This document shows positions 1 through 4,776 of a stretch of 7,955 nt of DNA, in pieces (position 1 is the first letter of the stretch; every line of letters starts with the position of its first letter). The notes under the pieces are model-generated. The model did not search any database, was not told the origin of the DNA, and was given only the letters and a program-made list of their open reading frames with translations. The stretch is from NCBI GenBank assembly GCA_051893155.1, contig JBJFGY010000074.1:1-7955 (forward strand). Reading direction: 5' to 3'. Source of the DNA: UBA6448 sp051893155. GTDB taxonomy: Bacteria; Bacillota_I; Bacilli_A; RF39; UBA660. A program made the translations under genes and the position numbers.

Positions 1-90
1 CCCATAAATAAAGGGATTGGAGCTTTTTGCTTTCTTAAAACTGTCAAATGTGAGAGTATACCATGTAAAAATAAAGTTGTAAATTTATAA
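1..90 (+). CDS. Possible C-terminal fragment of an unrecognised protein (cut by window edge)
   Basis: The first plus-strand frame is open from base 1 to a TAA at 88-90, giving 29 residues that begin PINKGIGAFCFLK and end KNKVVNL. They include three cysteines. An open stretch of this length is somewhat unexpected in such AT-rich DNA. Against coding, several codons end in G or C (CCC, GGG, TGC, GTC, GAG), unlike the neighbours, and two minus-strand frames are also largely open here. If real, it converges on the amidotransferase gene, with the two stop codons adjacent (85-87 and 88-90). I recognise no family, and the 5' part lies outside the window. Confidence 0.25.
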   Translation, partial: PINKGIGAFCFLKTVKCESIPCKNKVVNL

Positions 91-687
91 TTTATTAATA
101 AAATAGTTAAATAATTTTTGGGTATTTTCATCATCAAGGTTTTCAGGATGCCATTGTACACCAATAAAAAATTTTTTATTTTTATCTTCTACTTCTTCAA
201 TAATGCTTTCGCATGTTGCACCAATAGTTAATGATGTATTAATAACATAATCTTTATGTCTAGAATTTACTAAAATTTTTTCTTTACCGATTATTTTATA
301 TAATAAAGATTTTTTATTAATATCAATATAATGAACATATCTTTTTTCACTTTTATGTTCTAAATTATTTAATTGTCCAAGTGTTCCACCAATTGAAGTT
401 GCCATAGTTTGCATACCTAAACATATACCTAATGTTGGAATATCATTATTATACAAATACTTAACTAAATCATATTCAAATTTATATATATCATCACCAC
501 CTACTAAAACAACTCCATTTATATCATCTAGTAATGATAGTTTATTGATATAATTTTCATTATCATCAAAAGGTATTATAATTATTAATACTTTTTTAGA
601 AAATTTATCGTATATTGCTTTTGGTATATATAGTATTTCCTTATTATTTAAAATTTCTTTTCTTGTAAAAATAGCTATTTTTTTCAT
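85..687 (-). CDS. Class I glutamine amidotransferase, gamma-glutamyl-GABA hydrolase (PuuD/peptidase C26) type
   Basis: This 200-residue cytosolic protein has the class I (triad) glutamine amidotransferase fold. The nucleophile elbow GICLGMQ at 87-93 places the catalytic Cys at 89. The His and Glu of the triad are in WHPE at 179-182 (H180, E182). LVGGDD at 61-66 corresponds to the family's usual PGG[G/S]D segment, and NSRHKD at 141-146 to its NSxHHQ segment. Family members hydrolyse gamma-glutamyl amide bonds, for example gamma-glutamyl-GABA in putrescine breakdown. The protein is shorter than typical PuuD (about 250 aa), no synthetase domain is fused, and no polyamine genes are nearby, so the substrate is unknown. 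The ATG lies 2 nt after the zupT stop and has no Shine-Dalgarno sequence. An extended -10 sits just upstream, so it may be transcribed alone as a leaderless mRNA as well as from the zupT promoter. Confidence 0.85.
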   Translation of the reverse strand: MKKIAIFTRKEILNNKEILYIPKAIYDKFSKKVLIIIIPFDDNENYINKLSLLDDINGVVLVGGDDIYKFEYDLVKYLYNNDIPTLGICLGMQTMATSIGGTLGQLNNLEHKSEKRYVHYIDINKKSLLYKIIGKEKILVNSRHKDYVINTSLTIGATCESIIEEVEDKNKKFFIGVQWHPENLDDENTQKLFNYFINKL

Positions 688-689
688 AA

Positions 690-1430
690 TTAAATTATAA
701 CACTTAATAAAATAATAATAAATCCTATGATTAGTCCTAAGTGTATATATTTATTTTCATTATATTTTTTTACTTGCGGAAGCATTTGTTCAATAGAAAG
801 TGTAATCATTAAAAATGCTACCATTGTAAGAATTAATGATAATGATATATCATTAACATATTTTGCCAAGAATAAATATGCAATTATAGCCCCAATAAAT
901 TCTGAAAAACCAGATAAAAATGTTTTAATAAATGCCTTTTTTTTGCTTTTTGTAGAATAATATATTGGTACTGCAATAGCAATTCCTTCTGGCAAATTAT
1001 GCATGGCTATAGCAAATGCCATTTTAACACCTAAATTTATATCTTTATAACTACTTATAAATGTAATTATTCCTTCTGGTAAATTATGCATAATTAAAAC
1101 AATCATTGATAAAATTCCGAGTTTATATAAATTATTTTCATATTTATTTAATAATTTATTTAGAATTTTTATTAATATATAACTAATTAAAAATAATATA
1201 ATAAATATGGGTATTGAAATATATTTATAATGTACTATTAAAATAATTACTGAATCAGGTAGTAAATCAAAAATACTTATACCAATCATTATTGCAATGG
1301 AAAAAGCTAGTGAAAAAGTAATAAATTTATTAATATTTTCCTTTTTAATATTAAAAAATAGAAAAATACACCCTAAACATGTACTAAAACTTGCAATTAA
1401 AGAAATAAGTAATGCATTTATTATCTTCAT
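690..1430 (-). CDS. zupT: ZIP-family divalent metal (zinc) transporter, ZupT type
   Basis: This is a 246-residue, strongly hydrophobic membrane protein with about eight predicted membrane segments. It carries the ZIP signature twice: HNLPEG at 115-120 and again at 144-149, in the ZupT context (AMHNLPEGIAIAVPIY, then SGFSEFIGA with E177). These His, Asn, Pro and Glu residues on adjacent helices form the binuclear metal site in known ZIP structures. The family imports Zn2+, often also Fe2+ and Mn2+, into the cytoplasm. The short lysine-rich linker around 91-104 fits the ZIP cytosolic loop, although it has no His-rich cluster. It is the first gene of a two-gene minus-strand unit with the amidotransferase gene. 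I saw no obvious Zur or Fur operator. The ATG at 1430 lacks a Shine-Dalgarno sequence and lies 5 nt after TATAAT, so the mRNA is probably leaderless. Confidence 0.88.
   Translation of the reverse strand: MKIINALLISLIASFSTCLGCIFLFFNIKKENINKFITFSLAFSIAIMIGISIFDLLPDSVIILIVHYKYISIPIFIILFLISYILIKILNKLLNKYENNLYKLGILSMIVLIMHNLPEGIITFISSYKDINLGVKMAFAIAMHNLPEGIAIAVPIYYSTKSKKKAFIKTFLSGFSEFIGAIIAYLFLAKYVNDISLSLILTMVAFLMITLSIEQMLPQVKKYNENKYIHLGLIIGFIIILLSVII
694..702 (-). promoter_or_regulatory. Extended -10 promoter inside the 3' end of zupT, driving the amidotransferase gene
   Basis: On the minus strand, TG-T-TATAAT (702 to 694) is a perfect extended -10 element. Seventeen bases upstream is only a weak -35 (TTTATT, 722-717). 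Counting the last T of the hexamer as -7 puts +1 at 687, the A of the ATG, which predicts a leaderless transcript. No Shine-Dalgarno sequence is present between the element and the start codon. Confidence 0.55.
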
Positions 1431-1435
1431 AATAA

Positions 1436-1441
1436 ATTATA
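1436..1441 (-). promoter_or_regulatory. -10 element of zupT (predicted leaderless start)
   Basis: TATAAT reads 1441 to 1436 on the minus strand and ends 5 nt before the zupT ATG. The -35 is poor (about TAATTT at 1464-1459). The spacing puts the 5' end of the mRNA at or within a base of the start codon. In sequence this AT-rich a TATAAT can occur by chance. The support is the missing Shine-Dalgarno sequence and the same arrangement at other genes in the window. Confidence 0.4.
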
Positions 1442-1483
1442 TTATTTTTACTATAAAAAAATTATGATTTTACAATTATTTCC

Positions 1484-1514
1484 ATAGTATTTTTTTAATA
1501 TATATCCATACTAT
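1484..1514 (+). repeat. Inverted repeat upstream of the small SNAR-repeat gene
   Basis: ATAGTAT (1484-1490) and ATACTAT (1508-1514) are exact reverse complements separated by 17 bases of A/T-rich sequence. They lie just before the AGGAGG of the small gene. They could be an operator or a leader hairpin close to the ribosome-binding site. At 7 bp in AT-rich DNA, chance is also possible. No convincing -35/-10 pair was found for this gene. Confidence 0.3.
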
Positions 1515-1518
1515 TACT

Positions 1519-1524
1519 AGGAGG
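1519..1524 (+). promoter_or_regulatory. Perfect Shine-Dalgarno site of the SNAR-repeat gene
   Basis: AGGAGG lies 8 nt upstream of the ATG at 1533. It is the strongest ribosome-binding site in the window. It decides this start and is the main evidence, beyond the repeat structure, that the very short reading frame is translated, probably at a high level. Confidence 0.8.
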
Positions 1525-1532
1525 AATAATTA

Positions 1533-1664
1533 ATGAGTAATGCAAGATCAAACGCAAAAGCTAGAAGTAATGCAAAAAGTAATGCAAGAAGTAATAGTAA
1601 TGCAAGAAATAATGCACGTTCTAATGCTAGAGCTCAAAAATGTAATTCAAGAGCGACAGAATAA
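1533..1664 (+). CDS. Small, highly basic Ser-Asn-Ala-Arg/Lys repeat protein (43 aa)
   Basis: This short frame encodes 43 residues built from an imperfect tetrapeptide: MSNARSNAKARSNAKSNAR, then more SNAR/NNAR units, ending in a non-repeat tail with one Cys (C37) and the C-terminus RATE. Seven Arg and three Lys face a single Glu, giving a net charge of about +9, and there is almost no hydrophobic content. The DNA shows the same periodicity (units of AGTAATGCAAGA, 12 bp), consistent with growth by slippage or duplication. The ATG has an ideal AGGAGG 8 nt upstream, and a hairpin terminator follows 16 nt after the stop. It is a complete one-gene unit between zupT (divergent) and xerD (convergent). 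I do not recognise a family. The composition suggests a disordered nucleic-acid-binding or ribosome-associated peptide, but that is inference. Another plus frame (1540-1770) overlaps it but lacks a ribosome-binding site and runs through the terminator. Confidence 0.7.
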   Translation: MSNARSNAKARSNAKSNARSNSNARNNARSNARAQKCNSRATE

Positions 1665-1672
1665 TTTGCGTT

Positions 1673-1699
1673 TAAAAAAGGAAGATTTTAATCTTCCTT
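1673..1699. terminator. Bidirectional intrinsic terminator between the SNAR-repeat gene and xerD
   Basis: GGAAGAT (1680-1686), loop TTTA (1687-1690) and ATCTTCC (1691-1697) form a perfect 7-bp stem. On the minus strand it is followed by six T (1679-1674), a good terminator for xerD, whose TAA stop (1690-1688) lies in the loop. On the plus strand it is preceded by six A and followed by TTATTTCTT, so it can also end the small gene's transcript. Confidence 0.8.
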
Positions 1700-2560
1700 A
1701 TTTCTTGGATGAAATTTATAATCATTTTTTAATGATTCATTCGATAAATGAGTATATATTTGAGTTGTAGTAATATTGCTGTGACCTAGAAGTGTTTGAA
1801 TAACTCTTAAATTAGCTCCATTATTAAGTAAATGAGTCGCAAATGAATGCCTTAATGTATGTGGTGATACTTCTTTATTAATTCCAGCATCTTTATATAA
1901 TTTTTTTAATATTTTAAAAAAACCTTGTCTACTAATTTTATTTCCAAAATTATTAATAAATACATACTCACTACTTTTAGTTTTAAGTAAAAATAAACGG
2001 TAATTATCAATATAATCCTTTAAAGCATTATATGCACTTTCATTTATTGGTACAATTCTTTCTTTACTACCCTTTCCAAATATTTTAATAATGCATTCAT
2101 TAAAATCTATATCACTAATTTTCATATTTACAAGTTCACTAACTCTAATACCTGTAGCATATAATGTTTCCATCATAGCAATATTACGATAGTCATATAT
2201 TTTTGTAGGAACAATATTAAGTAATTTATCTACTTCCTCAATAGTCAAAAATTCTGGTAATTTTTTTTCAAGTTTTGGAAGTTTTATTGTCTGAACTGGA
2301 TTATTTTTAATTATATTTTCACTTACTAAATAATTATAAAATGAATTTATAACTGTTAAATAATGTGCTCTTGTTCTTGCTACTATACTTTCATCATATA
2401 AAAAATCTCTAATTTCATCGGTATTTAATATAAGTAAATCTTTATCATTAAAAAATAAAGCAAATTTTTTTAAGTTATCTTTATAGGATAATATGGTATT
2501 TTTACTTAATTTTTTTTCATATTGTAAATAATCTAAATATTTTTCTATATATTTATTCAT
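1688..2560 (-). CDS. xerD: Site-specific tyrosine recombinase XerD
   Basis: This 290-residue protein has the size and layout of XerC/XerD. An N-terminal SAM-like core-binding domain (about 1-85) precedes a catalytic domain (about 103-280). All catalytic residues are visible: R139 (ATGIRVSEL), K163 (FGKGSKER), H234 and R237 (HTLRHSF), H260 (LLGHSNI) and nucleophile Y269 (TQIYTH). Their spacing matches E. coli XerD about ten residues lower. The C-terminus FHPRN fits the XerD-type HPR tail, and the protein is not IS- or phage-like in length. With a XerC partner and FtsK it would resolve chromosome dimers at dif. No dif-like site was seen here. The start is favoured by the missing Shine-Dalgarno sequence together with TTGCTT-17-TATAAT placed so that +1 falls on the ATG. 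An accessory integrase is possible, but nothing nearby looks like an element boundary. Confidence 0.9.
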   Translation of the reverse strand: MNKYIEKYLDYLQYEKKLSKNTILSYKDNLKKFALFFNDKDLLILNTDEIRDFLYDESIVARTRAHYLTVINSFYNYLVSENIIKNNPVQTIKLPKLEKKLPEFLTIEEVDKLLNIVPTKIYDYRNIAMMETLYATGIRVSELVNMKISDIDFNECIIKIFGKGSKERIVPINESAYNALKDYIDNYRLFLLKTKSSEYVFINNFGNKISRQGFFKILKKLYKDAGINKEVSPHTLRHSFATHLLNNGANLRVIQTLLGHSNITTTQIYTHLSNESLKNDYKFHPRNKED

Positions 2561-2566
2561 AATTTA

Positions 2567-2595
2567 ATTATATTAAAAAAAATAATTTTAAGCAA
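2567..2595 (-). promoter_or_regulatory. xerD promoter (TTGCTT-17-TATAAT), predicted leaderless
   Basis: On the minus strand TTGCTT (2595-2590) is followed 17 bp later by a perfect TATAAT (2572-2567). Taking the last T as -7 gives +1 at 2560, exactly the A of the xerD ATG. The -35 overlaps the loop and 3' arm of the preceding operon's terminator, so termination and initiation signals are packed into about 45 bp. Confidence 0.65.
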
Positions 2596-2610
2596 CATTC
2601 TTAAAATTAT
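2575..2610 (-). terminator. Intrinsic terminator of the three-gene hypothetical operon
   Basis: Read on the minus strand, an 11-bp perfect arm (2610-2600) and its complement (2592-2582) flank a 7-nt loop (2599-2593). Seven T (2581-2575) follow. The stem is AT-rich but long. The TAA stop of the last operon gene (2609-2607) lies inside the 5' arm. Confidence 0.8.
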
Positions 2611-3389
2611 CTTGTATATCCTTCCATTTTGTTTAAAAATAAGGTTAAAGTTTTATTATTGTGAGTAGTCATATAATCAGTTAAAAATTCATATAAATTA
2701 TTATAATCAATATCATTTAAATCAGATAAATAACTTTCAAATAAAGATGAACCAAACATTCTTTTAATAATATTTTCAGCATTATCTATATTACTATCTT
2801 TAGTATGAAGATAGATTAAATTTAGACAATTTTCATAACTATTTTGACTATAATCATAGTCTTCTCTAATAAGATTTATATTATTTAAATTAAAATCATA
2901 TTTTAAAACTAAATTTTCTATATAACTATTTAACCTCATATTTGCCATTAACATTATATAATATGATTTTTTTAATTCATAATCATATATATCATAATCA
3001 CCTGAAGTTGGCATTATTTTATTATTTAAATTTTTTAATGCATTAATAAAATGAAAATTCATATTTTCTTTATTATAATCTATATTTTCATTTTCTATAT
3101 TAATTAAGTCATATCTTTCTTTAATTTTAGAAAATAATGCATATAATACTGGATTTTTAATTGATATATAATTTTTATTATTGAACATTACATTACATAA
3201 ATCAAATAATTCATCTTCTTCAATTAAATCTAATAAATTATTTTCTAAATAAATCATTTCTTTTAAATTTTCGTAATAAATATTATATTTTGATTTTTCT
3301 TTTATCCCAATTTTTATTAAATATAAATTTTTATAATAAAATTGTATAAATACTGATATTTTAATTAATTTTTCTAACTTATCTTCCAT
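2607..3389 (-). CDS. Unrecognised helical protein, third gene of the metallopeptidase operon
   Basis: This 260-residue protein belongs to no family I recognise. It reads as mostly alpha-helical, Lys/Asn/Tyr/Leu-rich, with no signal peptide and no clear membrane segment, and so is probably cytosolic. The N-terminus (MEDKLEKLIKISVFIQFYYK) forms an amphipathic helix. Acidic helices follow around 47-65 (NNLLDLIEEDELFDL), and the protein ends NKMEGYTR. No catalytic signature is apparent. Its ATG lies 2 nt after the stop of the metallopeptidase gene, and its Shine-Dalgarno sequence (GAGG in GTGAGGTAA) overlaps that stop, so the two genes are probably translationally coupled. It is the last gene before a strong terminator. 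A structural, regulatory or inhibitor partner of the peptidase is a guess from position only. Confidence 0.8.
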   Translation of the reverse strand: MEDKLEKLIKISVFIQFYYKNLYLIKIGIKEKSKYNIYYENLKEMIYLENNLLDLIEEDELFDLCNVMFNNKNYISIKNPVLYALFSKIKERYDLINIENENIDYNKENMNFHFINALKNLNNKIMPTSGDYDIYDYELKKSYYIMLMANMRLNSYIENLVLKYDFNLNNINLIREDYDYSQNSYENCLNLIYLHTKDSNIDNAENIIKRMFGSSLFESYLSDLNDIDYNNLYEFLTDYMTTHNNKTLTLFLNKMEGYTR

Positions 3390-3391
3390 TT

Positions 3392-4126
3392 TTACCTCAC
3401 TATTTTTAATACTTTCTCTTTATAAATTTCTGTTGTATCAAAATATACTTTTGATTCATATTTAAAATAAATACTATCTATATATGATCCTATATATGAA
3501 ACTGCAAAATTATAATCACTATTTTTTTGATACATACTAAAGCATTCTGCTACAAATTCTTCAGGAGTTTTTAAAGCATATCTTGGATAATTTTCTTTGT
3601 TTTCTTTCATTAAACTAAGTATTGTATTCATAAATATTTCATCAAAATCTAAACAAAATAATCTAAATAGAATATGGCCTATTTCATGATTAATAGCATC
3701 TTTAATATTTTCAGAATAACTAAAATGGGTTCTTTTATCAAGATAAAATTGTTTTTTTAATGTTTTATAACTTTCCTTAATATTTATACCTATAGCAATA
3801 TATATTGGCATAAAGGCTTCAATTATATCTTCTTTTGAACAGAAATATTTTTTATCAAATGCTCTATATAATATTGTTGTAAAAAATAATGTTTCATCTT
3901 CTAGTTTATGTATTTGTTTATTAGTAGTTTTTATATTCATTTTATATAATTTTTTAGCAGTTTTATCTTTTTCATTTAATACATGTTTAAAACTACCTAA
4001 TGTATTTATACAATTTGCTAGTAATGGATATTTATTTATGATATCATTTAATGCACTTAATACATCATTTGCAATCATATAATCAACATCTATTAAATTA
4101 ATATTTGGTATATTTAAAGCATTCAT
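3392..4126 (-). CDS. Putative cytosolic zinc metallopeptidase with HEIGH motif (unassigned gluzincin-like family)
   Basis: This is a 244-residue protein with the zincin signature HExxH as INHEIGHILF (H147, E148, H151). About 40 residues later comes PEEFVAECF (188-196), where E190 or E194 would be the third zinc ligand. HEIGH plus a downstream EEFxAE resembles gluzincin domains of the anthrax lethal factor C-terminal (ATLF-like) type and peptidase domains attached to some phage head proteins. No close named family is evident. Residues 1-100 (MNALNIPNINLIDVDY onward) are helical and unrecognised. There is no signal peptide or membrane segment, so an intracellular substrate is likely. It is the middle gene of a three-gene operon: AGGTG lies about 6 nt before its ATG, 7 nt separate it from the upstream gene, and 2 nt from the downstream one. 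The zinc-site assignment is from sequence; activity and substrate are unknown. Confidence 0.8.
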   Translation of the reverse strand: MNALNIPNINLIDVDYMIANDVLSALNDIINKYPLLANCINTLGSFKHVLNEKDKTAKKLYKMNIKTTNKQIHKLEDETLFFTTILYRAFDKKYFCSKEDIIEAFMPIYIAIGINIKESYKTLKKQFYLDKRTHFSYSENIKDAINHEIGHILFRLFCLDFDEIFMNTILSLMKENKENYPRYALKTPEEFVAECFSMYQKNSDYNFAVSYIGSYIDSIYFKYESKVYFDTTEIYKEKVLKIVR

Positions 4127-4133
4127 TGTGCAC

Positions 4134-4682
4134 CTATTTTTCTAATTTTTTACTTAAATCATTATTTATTTTGCTTAACATTTTATTTTTACACTCTTCT
4201 AAATCGATAAAAATGCTTTCATTATTTGAAATATAATCATCTGAAATACAAATATTAATTATACATGCTAAACCTGATTTTTGGATATTTATAATTGTTG
4301 TTAATAAATCATTACCAATTATTTTATCATCTAATTTAATATTAATGTCATTTACTTCCATTAAAGCACCTTGAGAGTGAATAATAAAATCATTACCAGT
4401 TTGTTTAATTATCGAATATGTTATAGCTAATTCATCATTATCAAATTTTGTATATATATGTTTAAAAATATTATCTTTATCTGTAAAAATATAATAATTA
4501 ATCTCATTTGTTAAGAAATTGATTACAGTTATTTTTTCATTATCTTTAACCATAATAATACTGTCATTTTTAACATAAATTTTTTGCATTGTTGCAATAT
4601 CTACTATCATATTATTTTTGAAATTACAATAATTATTCAATAAATTAGAATAATAATATTCTTTTAAAAATAAATTTTCCAT
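4134..4682 (-). CDS. Unrecognised beta-rich protein, first gene of the metallopeptidase operon
   Basis: This protein of 182 residues begins MENLFLKEYYYS. I recognise no family. Alternating hydrophobic and polar runs (IVDIATMQKIYV, SIIMVKD, ITVINFL, INYYIF) suggest beta strands through about 25-110. An Ile-rich segment follows (LLTTIINIQKSGLACIINICIS, about 126-147), then a charged helical tail (ECKNKMLSKINNDLSKKLEK). There is no signal peptide. The reading frame could be extended 13 codons to an ATG at 4721. I reject this because a consensus promoter (TTGACT-17-TATTAT) lies across that extension with +1 near 4705, and a G-rich Shine-Dalgarno sequence lies 6 nt before the ATG at 4682. Its TAG stop is 7 nt before the metallopeptidase gene. 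Function is unknown. Confidence 0.78.
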   Translation of the reverse strand: MENLFLKEYYYSNLLNNYCNFKNNMIVDIATMQKIYVKNDSIIMVKDNEKITVINFLTNEINYYIFTDKDNIFKHIYTKFDNDELAITYSIIKQTGNDFIIHSQGALMEVNDINIKLDDKIIGNDLLTTIINIQKSGLACIINICISDDYISNNESIFIDLEECKNKMLSKINNDLSKKLEK

Positions 4683-4688
4683 TAAAAG

Positions 4689-4700
4689 CCCCCCTTTTTT
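4689..4700 (-). promoter_or_regulatory. Shine-Dalgarno site in an A6-G6 homopolymer tract
   Basis: On the minus strand AAAAAAGGGGGG (4700-4689) lies 6 nt upstream of the ATG at 4682 and acts as the G-rich ribosome-binding site for the first operon gene. Six consecutive G is the longest G/C run I saw in the window and is unusual at this base composition. It fixes the start codon choice. Confidence 0.6.
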
Positions 4701-4742
4701 AGTCAAAACATATAATACCATATTTTAAAATAATAGTCAAAA
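4700..4742. repeat. Two direct copies of TAGTCAAAA, 34 bp apart
   Basis: TAGTCAAAA occurs at 4700-4708 and 4734-4742 on the plus strand (TTTTGACTA on the minus strand). The second copy supplies the -35 of the minus-strand operon promoter and overlaps the weak -35 of rarA. The first copy covers the predicted minus-strand transcription start. A 34-bp offset is about three helical turns, as in paired operator sites, but the repeat may be partly explained by -35 consensus bases. Confidence 0.4.
4712..4740 (-). promoter_or_regulatory. Promoter of the three-gene metallopeptidase operon
   Basis: On the minus strand TTGACT (4740-4735) and TATTAT (4717-4712) are separated by exactly 17 bp. This is the best two-part sigma-A-type promoter in the window. 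+1 is expected near 4705, giving a leader of about 23 nt containing the A6-G6 ribosome-binding site and starting inside the longer open frame, which excludes an ATG at 4721. Confidence 0.75.
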
Positions 4743-4762
4743 TAATAATATGATGTTATAAT
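4734..4762 (+). promoter_or_regulatory. rarA-gpsA promoter with extended -10
   Basis: TG-T-TATAAT (4754-4762) is a perfect extended -10. TAGTCA (4734-4739) lies 17 bp upstream as a weak -35. +1 is expected near 4769, leaving a leader of only about 8 nt before the rarA ATG and no Shine-Dalgarno sequence. The -35 overlaps that of the divergent operon promoter on the opposite strand. Confidence 0.65.
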
Positions 4763-4776
4763 AAATATGATGACAT

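Noticed and set aside
61..90. Terminator for the amidotransferase gene just past its stop
   Set aside because: Only a 5-bp A/T stem (AAATT/AATTT) is visible and no T-run follows directly.
727..960. Plus-strand open frame of 77 codons
   Set aside because: It lies antisense to zupT, whose ZIP motifs are on the minus strand. It has no ribosome-binding site or recognisable protein features.
1536..1634. CRISPR-like or tandem DNA repeat array
   Set aside because: The 12-bp units are contiguous without spacers and stay in frame as Ser-Asn-Ala-Arg/Lys codons, so they are explained by the coding repeat.
1540..1770. Plus-strand frame of 76 codons overlapping the small SNAR-repeat gene
   Set aside because: It is out of frame with the AGGAGG-supported start, reads through the perfect terminator hairpin at 1680-1697, and then runs antisense to the conserved C-terminus of xerD.
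1688..2560. XerD as the integrase of a mobile element
   Set aside because: The length and motif spacing match chromosomal XerD. No tRNA-associated att site, direct repeats, excisionase or phage genes surround it.
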